Positions 7,662-14,742 of a DNA stretch of 25,029 nucleotides are shown piece after piece. The stretch's first letter is position 1; the number at the start of each line of letters is the position of its first letter. This stretch comes from RGIG464 sp045643185 (GTDB taxonomy: Bacteria > Myxococcota_A > Bradymonadia > UBA4248): NCBI GenBank assembly GCA_045643185.1, contig JAZUKH010000106.1:1-25029 (forward strand), written 5' to 3'. The translations under genes and the position numbers were made by a program. A model generated the notes under the pieces. The model made no database searches and was not told the origin of the DNA. It saw nothing but the letters and a program-made list of their open reading frames with translations.

Positions 7662-7690
7662 ATTATAAAACTTTGGCGTAGTAAGCGCAA
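7662..7690 (-). promoter_or_regulatory. Sigma70-type promoter for rpsO
   Basis: On the minus strand TTGCGC (7690-7685) and a perfect TATAAT (7667-7662) are 17 bp apart. Transcription would begin near 7655, giving a leader of about 130 nt. It lies immediately beyond the stop of the flavoprotein gene. Confidence 0.75.
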
Positions 7691-7702
7691 TCACTAATTT
7701 AG

Positions 7703-8569
7703 TTATTGTGCGTTACGCAGGAATTTAACGGCGTGCGTGCCGGCTTTGGCGCCATCAGCGACGGCTTTGGCGACCTGCAACAGCCCGCCGGTGCAGTCAC
7801 CGACGGCGTAGAGGCCGGGCAGCGTGGTTTGGCAGTTGTCATCCACGACGAGGTTGACGCCTTCGACTTCGGCGCCGATCTTTTTGGCGAAGTCGGCGGA
7901 TCCGGCGATGCCGACGGCGACGAAGAAGCCGTCGGTGTCGATGACCGACCCGTCTTCGAGCTCGACGCCAGTGAGTTTTTGATCACCGACGAGGCGCGTG
8001 ATCTTGCGCGTTTCGACGCGCAGGTTTTCGGGGACGTCGGTGCAGGTCAGCGGCTTGCCCTGGGTGTAAAGCGTGACCTCGGCCGAAGTGGGCAGAAGCA
8101 CGTTCGCCTCATGCAGCGCGTATTCGCCGTTGCCAAGGACAGCGACGCGTTTCTGACGATAAAAGAACGCATCGCAGATCGCGCAATAGCTCACGCCGAC
8201 GCCTTCCAGTTCGCGTAGACCGGGAATTTTGGGGGCGATGCGCGAGGCACCCGTCGCCATGATGATGACATCCGCTGGATACTCGGCTGTCTTGGTCAAC
8301 GCGGTCATCTTTTCGTCGCCCCAGACCAGGCCGACGACCTCGTCCTCGACGATCGTGGCACCAAGTCGTCGCGCCTGGGCAAGGCCGCGTTCAAAAAGTT
8401 CGGGGCCGGGGATCGGTTCCTCGAACCCGTAGTAGTTTTCAATGAGGTGGGCCATGCCAAGCGCTCCCATACCATTATATATAATGGTCGTCGGGATCTC
8501 TGCGCGAAGCAGGTAGATGGCCGCAGAAATGCCGGCAGGGCCGGCGCCAATGATGAGTGCGTTTTGCAT
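7703..8569 (-). CDS. Thioredoxin-reductase-like FAD flavoprotein
   Basis: A 288-residue pyridine-nucleotide-disulfide oxidoreductase of the thioredoxin reductase fold. The N-terminal FAD motif is IIGAGPAGISAA (residues 7-17). The redox-active pair is CAIC (129-132), where classical enzymes have CATC or CAVC. The second Rossmann motif is GNGEYA (146-151) and the C-terminal FAD motif is GLYAVGDCTGG. The basic HRR...R motif that grips the NADPH 2'-phosphate is replaced by LYTQGKPLT (about 167-175), so NADH, ferredoxin or another donor is possible. ATG 8569 fits GGAAG spacing better than GTG 8575. It follows mrp by 15 bp and is co-transcribed with mrp and the nfu-like gene. I give no symbol because trxB function is not certain. 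Confidence 0.85.
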   Translation of the reverse strand: MQNALIIGAGPAGISAAIYLLRAEIPTTIIYNGMGALGMAHLIENYYGFEEPIPGPELFERGLAQARRLGATIVEDEVVGLVWGDEKMTALTKTAEYPADVIIMATGASRIAPKIPGLRELEGVGVSYCAICDAFFYRQKRVAVLGNGEYALHEANVLLPTSAEVTLYTQGKPLTCTDVPENLRVETRKITRLVGDQKLTGVELEDGSVIDTDGFFVAVGIAGSADFAKKIGAEVEGVNLVVDDNCQTTLPGLYAVGDCTGGLLQVAKAVADGAKAGTHAVKFLRNAQ

Positions 8570-8584
8570 GGTCACTTCCAGGGG

Positions 8585-9727
8585 TTAGCCGCGATCTTCG
8601 ATGAATTTGGCGATGGCTTCGAAGGCTTCGCGGATCGCAACTTTCTTGGGATTCAGCATGTACGGCGTGCCGTTGTCGTTATCGTTTTGAAGGGCGATAT
8701 CGAGCGGGATCGAGGTGATGAGCGGCAGGTTGAGTGATTTGCAGAGATCCTGTGTGTGCGAGCCGAAGATGCGGATCGACTTGGTCGTATCGAGGATGCG
8801 TTTGATGCGGTCGACGGACTTTTTGGAGGCGTCGTCGTCGATTTTGAGCGAATCGAGGAGCTGGAGCACAGAATCGCGGCCATCCCAGTCGTAGGTGGCC
8901 ATGTTTTCGACGATGCCGGCAACGGGAACATTGTAGGGGGTGAAGACACCGACGCCGCGTTTGACGTCGGCCAGAGCCACTTCAGACGGCGTGGTGACGA
9001 GGATCGAGGCGTCGACTTCGAGCGACTGCAGAATGGACAGGTAGGTGTCGCCGGTCCCAGGGGGCATGTCGATGACGACGTAGTCGTTGCCCGACCAGTC
9101 GACTTCCCAAAGAAGCTGGTTGATGACGCTCGCGACCATCGGCCCGCGCCAGAGCAGCGGCTGGTCTTTTTCGAGCATGAAGCCGATCGACAAAACGGAA
9201 ATGCCGTGGATCTCGGGCGGAACGATCAGGTTGCCGACAACGATGGGCGGCAGATCCTGGCCGACGAGCGCAGGAATGGACGGTCCGTACAGGTCGAGGT
9301 CGAGAAGGCCGACGCGATGACCTTTGGCGGCCAGGGCCAGCGCCGTGTTGAGCGCGACCGTCGATTTGCCGACGCCGCCTTTGCACGAACACACCAGGTA
9401 CACGTGTTTGACGCCCGGAATGGCCTTTTTGGGCGGCAGTTCGTGGCCGGCTTTTTCGCCGCCGTGGTGCGCGCACGGCGTTTCGACCGCGTCAATCGCC
9501 ACGCTCGTGATGCGGACGGTCTTGTCGCTGAATTCTGCTTTGATCGCGTCGCGCAGCGCGTCTTCCATGGCAACGCGCGTTGCCGCGTCGTTTTTGCTTT
9601 CCACTTCGATCGTCACGTGAATGATGTCGTCCTGGATGTCGATGGATTGAACGTTGCGATCGCCTTGAAGCGCGCGGTCCTCATCAAAAAGGATCGCGTT
9701 GGTGATGTGTCTGATTCTATCTTCCAT
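8585..9727 (-). CDS. Mrp/ApbC-type iron-sulfur carrier ATPase
   Basis: A P-loop ATPase of the Mrp/NBP35/HCF101 group, which carries [4Fe-4S] clusters to apo-proteins in the cytoplasm. Of 380 residues, about 1-82 form a MIP18/DUF59 domain. A short linker with Cys and His (CAHHGGEKAGH) follows. The deviant Walker A is CSCKGGVGKST (113-123), then LDLDLYGPSIP and VIDMPPGTGD. The Cys inside the Walker A (SCKGG) recalls chloroplast HCF101. The CxxC that normally follows VENM to bridge a cluster in a dimer is absent (GIVENMATYDWDGRDS). The gene starts 2 bp after the nfu-like stop, so the two are tightly coupled. Cluster delivery is therefore likely, but the cluster-binding mode may differ. Confidence 0.9.
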   Translation of the reverse strand: MEDRIRHITNAILFDEDRALQGDRNVQSIDIQDDIIHVTIEVESKNDAATRVAMEDALRDAIKAEFSDKTVRITSVAIDAVETPCAHHGGEKAGHELPPKKAIPGVKHVYLVCSCKGGVGKSTVALNTALALAAKGHRVGLLDLDLYGPSIPALVGQDLPPIVVGNLIVPPEIHGISVLSIGFMLEKDQPLLWRGPMVASVINQLLWEVDWSGNDYVVIDMPPGTGDTYLSILQSLEVDASILVTTPSEVALADVKRGVGVFTPYNVPVAGIVENMATYDWDGRDSVLQLLDSLKIDDDASKKSVDRIKRILDTTKSIRIFGSHTQDLCKSLNLPLITSIPLDIALQNDNDNGTPYMLNPKKVAIREAFEAIAKFIEDRG

Positions 9728-9729
9728 GG

Positions 9730-9963
9730 TTACATTTCTTCCATATTCAGGTCGCGCACGGCGATAATTTCGGGAAACAGTTCAACGAGCTTGGCTTCAA
9801 TGCCGTTCTGAAGCGTCAGGTTGGCGTGCGGGCAGCCTTCGCAGGCACCCGTCAGACGCACGATCACCACGTGGTTGAAGTAATCGACGAATTGGACATC
9901 ACCGCCGTCTGCCTGAAGCATCGGGCGAAGCGTTTCTAGGGCTTTTTCGATTTCGAGTCTCAT
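9730..9963 (-). CDS. NifU-like (Nfu) iron-sulfur scaffold domain protein
   Basis: A 77-residue stand-alone Nfu domain, first gene of the operon with mrp and the thioredoxin-reductase-like gene. It has the family order: amphipathic start helix, LRPMLQADGGDVQFVD, then the cluster-binding CEGCPHA (Cys 41 and Cys 44) and LTLQNGIEAKL. Nfu proteins hold a [4Fe-4S] cluster between two subunits and pass it on. The adjoining Mrp is the obvious partner. No good Shine-Dalgarno sequence precedes ATG 9963. Confidence 0.95.
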   Translation of the reverse strand: MRLEIEKALETLRPMLQADGGDVQFVDYFNHVVIVRLTGACEGCPHANLTLQNGIEAKLVELFPEIIAVRDLNMEEM

Positions 9964-10018
9964 GGTTACGAACCAAAAATGGGGTTGATAAAGTCTGGCT
10001 GAAGCATTTTGTGGGTGA

Positions 10019-10089
10019 GGGGGAGGTCTCCCCCTACGCGGCTATTTCGCGTTGCGAAATACGCCGCTACCCCTTCTCCTGGCGGGGCC
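10019..10089 (-). repeat. Family A intergenic hairpin element, copy 2
   Basis: It has the same two-hairpin layout as the copy at 188-257: a G5/C5 hairpin, then GCGGCTATTTCG paired with CGAAATACGCCGC with one unpaired G, then a CCTGGCGGGGCC tail. The inner stem bases differ from copy 1 but remain complementary. It lies in the inferred 5' leader of the nfu operon. Confidence 0.8.
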
Positions 10090-10108
10090 CAAAACAAAAT
10101 CATTCAGC

Positions 10109-10137
10109 ATTACAAATGGTTAAAAACCGAGTTCCAA
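10109..10137 (-). promoter_or_regulatory. Candidate promoter for the nfu-mrp-flavoprotein operon
   Basis: On the minus strand TTGGAA (10137-10132) and TGTAAT (10114-10109) are 17 bp apart. It would place family A copy 2 in the leader. The hexamers are only moderate matches. Confidence 0.45.
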
Positions 10138-10356
10138 GAAAAGTTCGGTCATGCGGTCCCAAAGACCGCAAAAAACGGCGCGGCTTTTAACACATTTTGA
10201 TGAATAACGGGCAAATCATTTCACGAATGCTGATCTGTGGCCGTAGCAATCGTAACCTGGGTGTGACATGTCGTTCAAAATCCACTTTACAAAAATACCC
10301 AAAAAGAGTAGTTTGAACGGGCTTGTTGGCAGTTATCGTACTGTTGACATGCGGAT

Positions 10357-10430
10357 GGACCTATAGCTCAATCGGTTAGAGCAGCTGACTCATAATCAGC
10401 GGGTTCGGGGTTCAAGTCCCTGTGGGTCCA
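10357..10430 (+). tRNA. tRNA with CAU anticodon, probably tRNA-Ile2
   Basis: A 74-nt cloverleaf: acceptor GGACCTA pairs with TGGGTCC (one G-U), the D arm is GCTC...GAGC, the anticodon stem is GCTGA/TCAGC around CTCATAA, and the T arm contains GTTCAAGTC. The discriminator is A and CCA is not encoded. CAU serves elongator Met, initiator Met, or Ile after lysidine modification. The GGACC acceptor and overall resemblance to bacterial Ile2 genes favour tRNA-Ile(CAU). The first pair is matched, which argues against an initiator. Confidence 0.93.
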
Positions 10431-10553
10431 TGGTTCAATTTGGCACCGGAGTGGTTCGAATAATGCGACGGTATGAAATGACAAGTTGCACGATCAGTCA
10501 ATTGGCTGGTTCCCAAAAAGCGAAAAACTCCATTAAACAAGTTTATTCAAACT

Positions 10554-10599
10554 AAAAGGCTCGTATTCTGGATACCCGGAAACGAGCCTTTTTATTTTT
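10554..10599 (+). terminator. Long-stem terminator after the tRNA
   Basis: AAAAGGCTCGT (10554-10564) pairs with ACGAGCCTTTT (10582-10592). The intervening loop closes further through TTCTGG and CCGGAA. A T-rich tail (TTTTTATTTTT) follows. It ends only 15 bp before the start codon of the zinc-ribbon gene, so it either ends the tRNA transcript or acts as a leader attenuator. Confidence 0.8.
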
Positions 10600-10614
10600 C
10601 AGTGAGATATAACC

Positions 10615-11355
10615 GTGGCAAACATCAAACAAGACCTCGAAATTCTGATTGAACTTCAGAAAAAAGACATCGCTCAGGATAAACTTCGCATCGATGTCGA
10701 TAAGAAAAAAGCCAAAGTCGAAGCCGATAACGACGCGCTTCGTGAGACCGAAGATCGTCTCGATGCCCTTTGCGAAGATATCAATGCAAAAAATCGCAGC
10801 CTGACGGGCAAAGAAAATGAACTGGCCGAAGCCCTCAAAGGACTTGCTCACGCCGAAGATAAAATGGAAAAAGTGGGTAATTCCCGCGATTTCGCTACCA
10901 TCGAACAGGAAAAAACCAATTTCGAAAAGATCAAAGCGACGATCGAAGGCGAAATCGAGAAACTTAAGGAAGATCTGCAGATCGCTAATGATAATAAAGC
11001 GAAAGCTCAGGAAGAATTCGATAACCTGAAAGCCGTTTTGGAAGCCAGCGTTGCTGATCATCAGGCCGCCGAAGCTGCCATCGAAGAACAGGTCAATGCG
11101 CTCGCCGCTGAAGCCGCAGAACTCGCCAAAAAAATTAGCCCGGAAGTTCTCAAACGTTATCAGTTCATTCGCAAACGTCGTTCCGGCGAAGCCCTCGTCT
11201 CGGCTTCAAACGGCACCTGCGTCGGCTGCCACATGAAATTACAGCCCCAAAATTACATTCGTCTGCAGCGTCAACAGACGCTTGAATGCTGTCAGAACTG
11301 TCAGCGCATCCTTTACTTCAGCGCCGAAGAACACATCTCGAACGCCGATAAGTAA
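10615..11355 (+). CDS. Coiled-coil protein with C4 zinc ribbon
   Basis: A 246-residue cytoplasmic protein of the C4-type zinc-ribbon family (PF02591, CdsZ-like). Residues about 1-175 are a long Glu/Lys/Ala-rich antiparallel coiled coil with no Pro. The C-terminal zinc ribbon uses CVGC (Cys 202, 205) and CQNC (Cys 226, 229). YQFIRKRRSGEALVSASNGTC just before it is also typical. The GTG start at 10615 gives the usual family N-terminus, but only a weak ribosome-binding site (GTGAG) precedes it, directly after a terminator. A strong terminator follows. The molecular function of the family is poorly defined; nucleic-acid or ribosome-associated roles are suspected. Confidence 0.9.
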   Translation: MANIKQDLEILIELQKKDIAQDKLRIDVDKKKAKVEADNDALRETEDRLDALCEDINAKNRSLTGKENELAEALKGLAHAEDKMEKVGNSRDFATIEQEKTNFEKIKATIEGEIEKLKEDLQIANDNKAKAQEEFDNLKAVLEASVADHQAAEAAIEEQVNALAAEAAELAKKISPEVLKRYQFIRKRRSGEALVSASNGTCVGCHMKLQPQNYIRLQRQQTLECCQNCQRILYFSAEEHISNADK

Positions 11356-11377
11356 GCGTCACGCTTGATCATGCATC

Positions 11378-11408
11378 CAGACCCGGTCCTTTTGGCCGGG
11401 TCTTTTTG
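11378..11408 (+). terminator. Terminator after the zinc-ribbon gene
   Basis: GACCCGG and CCGGGTC (11380-11402) form a 7-bp stem, extended by an A-T pair, followed by five T. It lies 25 bp past the stop. Confidence 0.9.
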
Positions 11409-11487
11409 TTTGTCACGAAACTGAGCCAACCAAAACGACGTTACCGTTCAGCTTGTAAAAACATATAAGTTGTGTCGTGAAAAATAA

Positions 11488-11612
11488 CGCGGCGCGTATT
11501 GACCGAGCGTAGAGACGTGCGGTCCGCGCGTCTCCCGTGAAGGAGACGTGCGGTCCGCGCGTCTCCAGCGAGGGAGAAGCGACGCGGGCGCGGCGTATGA
11601 AATAGCCGCGCC
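11488..11612 (+). repeat. Composite of family B units and a family A-type hairpin
   Basis: Two near-perfect 23-bp family B units lie at 11512-11534 and 11543-11565. Their arms GAGACGTGCGG and CCGCGCGTCTC pair across a single central base with one G-U pair when read on the plus strand. At 11587-11612 a hairpin of the family A core follows: GGCGCGGC, an unpaired G, TAT, loop GAA, ATA, GCCGCGCC. At 11488 a half copy (GCGGCGCGTATT) opens the block. Confidence 0.8.
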
Positions 11613-11621
11613 AAATAAAAT

Positions 11622-11667
11622 AAAGACAATCGGTGTTTACGCCCAAAGACAATCGGTGTTTACGCCC
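11622..11667. repeat. Perfect 23-bp direct duplication
   Basis: A 23-bp segment (AAAGACAATCGG then TGTTTACGCCC) occurs twice in a row at 11622-11644 and 11645-11667. It is not palindromic and not related to family B, though the period is the same. It looks like a recent slippage or an iteron-like pair. Confidence 0.8.
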
Positions 11668-11989
11668 AACGAAGTTGTCACAAAACGATCACTCGCCCGC
11701 GGGGTCCCGGCTAAGTGAGTTAACGAATTTGAAGACGCGGAAACGTCGTCGACTTTGTGCACAATGTGGATATCTCAAATCCGTTGAAATCGCCTTGGTT
11801 TGTTGCGAAAGTCATTGAAATACAAAGAAAAATGCCAGGTTTGAATGACAGAACGCGAGACAATAACGGGCGGATCGAAGCGGTCGAAATTTGTCGGACG
11901 AGTGACTCGCGCTGAGGTGGCAAAATTCGCATAACCGCATGGTGCAAGCATTTAACGCACGTATAAAAAGTTTTGTTCACTATTTTCGC
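11668..11989. other. Intergenic stretch upstream of the ftsZ promoter
   Basis: No credible gene or RNA is seen. Several short open frames on both strands lack ribosome-binding sites and have shadow-like composition. Confidence 0.5.
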
Positions 11990-12018
11990 TTGCGCCTCAA
12001 AATTATGCGGTGTAAAAT
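11990..12018 (+). promoter_or_regulatory. Candidate sigma70-type promoter for ftsZ
   Basis: TTGCGC (11990-11995) and TAAAAT (12013-12018) are 17 bp apart. The same -35 hexamer is used at the rpsO promoter. The leader would be about 200 nt, containing small hairpins such as GTTGAA/TTCAAC (12071-12089). Confidence 0.6.
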
Positions 12019-12223
12019 TTCGTGCGTTGAGGGAAACCCATCATTCAACCAAAAGTGTCAAATTTTGAAGGTTGAAAGACTCATTCAACATAGTGGACCA
12101 CCCTCATCACGGAAGATGATTTGTGCACGGACGCACGATTTGTCTGCTTTTTAAGTATATGGCTCATGGGACAGGATGACGTGAGTCGAGGGTCTTTAAC
12201 TTAAAAGCTTGGGGAGAGCTGGA

Positions 12224-13669
12224 ATGATGATGATTGATGATAGCCCGACTGGAAATGCTGTAATCAAGGTGATTGGCGTCGGCGGCGCTGGTTGTAATGC
12301 CGTCAACACCATGATCGAAGGAGGGCTCGAAGGCGTTGAATTCGTCGTTGCAAATACTGATAAACAAGCGTTGACACAGACTATGGCCGATACCGCGATC
12401 CAGATCGGTGAATCGCGTACAATGGGGCTGGGCGCCGGTTCTGATCCGAACGTTGGTCGCGAAGCCGCTCAGGAATCGCAGTCGATCCTGGCCGAACATA
12501 TTAAGGGCGCCAACATGGTGTTCGTTACGGCCGGTATGGGCGGCGGTACGGGCACGGGCGCAGCACCGGTTATTGCCAAGATCGCCAAGGATCTCGGTAT
12601 CCTCACCGTCGCTGTCGTCACCAAGCCTTTTAAATTTGAAGGCAAAAAACGCAAAAGACTCGCTGAAGAAGGCCTGAATTCGCTTCGTAACTGCGTCGAT
12701 ACGCTCATCACCATTCCGAATGAACGTCTGTTACAGGTCGCTAACGAAAATTTGACCCTCATCGAAGCGTTCAAATTCGCCAACAGCGTGTTGTTGAACG
12801 CGGTCCGCTCGATCAGTGAGCTTATCACCAAGACTGGTATGGTCAATACAGACTTTGCCGATGTTCGCCACGTCATGCTCGACCAGGGCTCGGCGCTCAT
12901 GGGCACCGGTGTTGGCTCGGGGCCGAACCGCATGATCGAAGCTGCTCAGATGGCGATCAGCTCCCCGCTGCTCGACGAAATTTCGCTTAAGGGCGCTACG
13001 AACGTTTTGCTCAATGTTACTTCGCCGAAAGACGTTACGCTCGTCGAACTCAGTGAAGCGGCTAACCTCATTGAGGAAGAACTCGGTGAAGATGGACACG
13101 TCATTTGGGGTCAGGTCTTCCGTGATGACGATGTCGACGAGGTCAAGATCACGATCATCGCGACAGGTTTTAACAACAACGAATTCGGTGATCCGTCCTA
13201 CTCCGGTCAGTTGCCGCTCCAGTTCGGTAACAGCTCCTATCCTGGTATGCCGGTCGCGTCGAATGGTTACAACAGTTCCGTCGGCTTCACCAAAACACCG
13301 TCAAATTCAAACATGTCGGCTTCTATTCCCTCTGCGGCGCCTGTCTATTCTGCCGCATCTGAGACGCGTTCCCCGAGCCTTTCGTCCGATCCGTTGCTCG
13401 TCGATAAAATGCGCGATCTGAACGAACGTGGCGATTCGATGTACGGGGCTCCCGCCGTCAATCGCAATTCCGGCAGCTTCGCGCCGACGCCTGCTTCCCC
13501 GCGCGTCGCCGATTACAGCGTGCCGTCTTCGGCTTCGCATGAAGCCGTGACCAGTGCTGAGCGTCCTTCCGAGGCTTCGTCGGCTCTCAAAGACGTCATC
13601 TCCGATGACCTCGATAAACCCGCTTACCTGCGCGTCAATGGCTCAAAAAATAACTTCCTGAATGACTAA
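12224..13669 (+). CDS. ftsZ: Cell division protein FtsZ
   Basis: Tubulin-like GTPase that forms the cytokinetic ring. From ATG 12224 (GGGGAG seven bases upstream) it is 481 residues. The N-terminal IKVIGVGGAGCNAVN, the tubulin signature GMGGGTGTGAAPV (about 104-116) and NFAD-like TDFADVRHVM T7-region residues are all present. A long Ser/Pro/Asn-rich linker of about 150 residues (320-465) follows. The C-terminal tail DKPAYLRV matches the conserved peptide that binds FtsA and ZipA. The codon start ATG ATG ATG leaves a 1-2 codon ambiguity. It stands alone, not next to ftsA or ftsQ, with a repeat block 6 bp after its stop. Confidence 0.98.
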   Translation: MMMIDDSPTGNAVIKVIGVGGAGCNAVNTMIEGGLEGVEFVVANTDKQALTQTMADTAIQIGESRTMGLGAGSDPNVGREAAQESQSILAEHIKGANMVFVTAGMGGGTGTGAAPVIAKIAKDLGILTVAVVTKPFKFEGKKRKRLAEEGLNSLRNCVDTLITIPNERLLQVANENLTLIEAFKFANSVLLNAVRSISELITKTGMVNTDFADVRHVMLDQGSALMGTGVGSGPNRMIEAAQMAISSPLLDEISLKGATNVLLNVTSPKDVTLVELSEAANLIEEELGEDGHVIWGQVFRDDDVDEVKITIIATGFNNNEFGDPSYSGQLPLQFGNSSYPGMPVASNGYNSSVGFTKTPSNSNMSASIPSAAPVYSAASETRSPSLSSDPLLVDKMRDLNERGDSMYGAPAVNRNSGSFAPTPASPRVADYSVPSSASHEAVTSAERPSEASSALKDVISDDLDKPAYLRVNGSKNNFLND

Positions 13670-13674
13670 TGTAA

Positions 13675-13737
13675 AGACGCGCCGTGGCACGTCTCCGCGC
13701 CGTGGCACGTCTCTGCGCCGTGGGCGCGACCGCGCCG
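13675..13737 (-). repeat. Family B-type palindromes after ftsZ
   Basis: AGACGCGCC and GGCACGTCT pair across GT at 13675-13694. A second copy without the first five bases (CGCGCCGTGGCACGTCT) and a degenerate third follow. The block starts 6 bp after the ftsZ stop. The C/A mismatch in the arms becomes G-U on the minus strand, as in the array at 1-172. Confidence 0.7.
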
Positions 13738-13769
13738 CAGTGAGTCTCACATAATCGATCTTCCAAAAA

Positions 13770-14576
13770 ATGCTTGATCAGTACACTGTCGTCCTTGTTG
13801 AACCCCAGAACCCCATTAATCTTGGCACTGTGATCCGTGCCATGAAGAACATGGGCATGCGTCACCTTGCCCTGGTGAATCCTGCCGACATGGATTGGGA
13901 AAAAACGCAGATCTCTGCGCACAAGACGAGCGAGTACATAGAGACCATGAAAACCTATTCGTCGCTTGACGAGGCGTTGTACGGGTGCCGTGAATCCTAC
14001 GGCTTCAGTGCTCGCCGTCGCACACAGACCTGGGCGTCTATCCCCGTCGTACAGGCTGTGAGCCGCTCGCTCGACATCGCGAAAGATCACGGAAACATTG
14101 CTTTTGTCTTCGGTCGCGAGCAGACTGGGTTGACCAATGCCGAATTGGAACGGTGCACCTTTCAGGTGCACATTCCGACGAGCGATTATACGAGCATGAA
14201 CCTGGCGCAGGCCGTGCTCCTGGCTATGTACGAAGTGAATCGTCAGCTTTCGGAGGGGCAGGTCGCGACCGCTTCGCTCGATCGAACGGCGGTCATCGAT
14301 AATTACGCCCCTGGTTCCAGTCCGACGACACTCGATCAGCAACGACGCTTGCTCAAAAAACTTGGCGATACGCTCGTCGATATCGGTTATTTCAAGTCAG
14401 AGGCGCCAAATACCGCGATCCATCGCGTTCAAAATATTCTTACGCGCGCTCAGCTCCATGATGATGAGGTCAACTTGCTCATGGGCATGTGCGCCGAAGT
14501 GGCAAATTACGCAAATCTCCTCAAACGAGGCATCGAACCCAAACGCATAAGACCCCAAGACTCCCTGCTCGACTAA
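13770..14576 (+). CDS. TrmJ-like SpoU-family RNA 2'-O-methyltransferase
   Basis: A 268-residue SPOUT methyltransferase of the TrmH/TrmJ group, which methylates ribose 2'-OH, typically at tRNA position 32. Motif 1 is VEPQNPINLGTVIRAMKNMG (residues 10-29), motif 2 is FVFGREQTGLTNAEL (112-125) and motif 3 is SMNLAQAVLLAMYE (142-155). The trefoil-knot SAM site is formed by motifs 2 and 3. The C-terminal extension (about 175-268) is helical, as in TrmJ. No clear ribosome-binding site precedes the ATG, which lies 33 bp after the family B block. Exact tRNA target is not shown by the sequence. Confidence 0.88.
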   Translation: MLDQYTVVLVEPQNPINLGTVIRAMKNMGMRHLALVNPADMDWEKTQISAHKTSEYIETMKTYSSLDEALYGCRESYGFSARRRTQTWASIPVVQAVSRSLDIAKDHGNIAFVFGREQTGLTNAELERCTFQVHIPTSDYTSMNLAQAVLLAMYEVNRQLSEGQVATASLDRTAVIDNYAPGSSPTTLDQQRRLLKKLGDTLVDIGYFKSEAPNTAIHRVQNILTRAQLHDDEVNLLMGMCAEVANYANLLKRGIEPKRIRPQDSLLD

Positions 14577-14667
14577 AGTCAGTAGGGAAAATCAATTGAC
14601 CAGATGGGGACAAAAGCCAGATTGCATCCCGTTTTGCGTCTTATTGGGTGTTTGTTTTAGCAAATAG

Positions 14668-14696
14668 TTGAGCTTTTGGCTCAGTCGTGGTAGAAA
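14668..14696 (+). promoter_or_regulatory. Possible promoter for the wall-synthesis operon
   Basis: TTGAGC and TAGAAA are 17 bp apart, about 50 bp upstream of ATG 14743. The -10 is weak, so this is tentative. Confidence 0.35.
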
Positions 14697-14742
14697 ACGT
14701 TGCCTTTTTGGCATGTGCTTTAGATGTGGTGAGGTATCACGA

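Larger units (their letters stand above)
9964..10356. other. Gap between nfu operon and tRNA
   Basis: The gap holds family A repeat copy 2, a candidate minus-strand promoter, and a short GCGGTC/GACCGC hairpin (10153-10169) next to six A. A 63-codon frame here is largely made of the repeat and is not a gene. Confidence 0.6.

Noticed and set aside
8756..9811. 351-codon open frame antisense to mrp
   Set aside because: Shadow of the Mrp gene in GC-rich sequence, with Arg/Asp/Val-biased composition and no family signature.
10009..10200. 63-codon frame upstream of the tRNA
   Set aside because: A large part is family A repeat and there is no ribosome-binding site.
10344..10349. TTGACA just before the tRNA, as its -35
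   Set aside because: A -10 at normal spacing would fall inside the tRNA, so it cannot drive it.
11413..12154. Several 60-86-codon frames on both strands upstream of ftsZ
   Set aside because: They overlap repeats, each other and the ftsZ promoter, lack ribosome-binding sites and show no domain.
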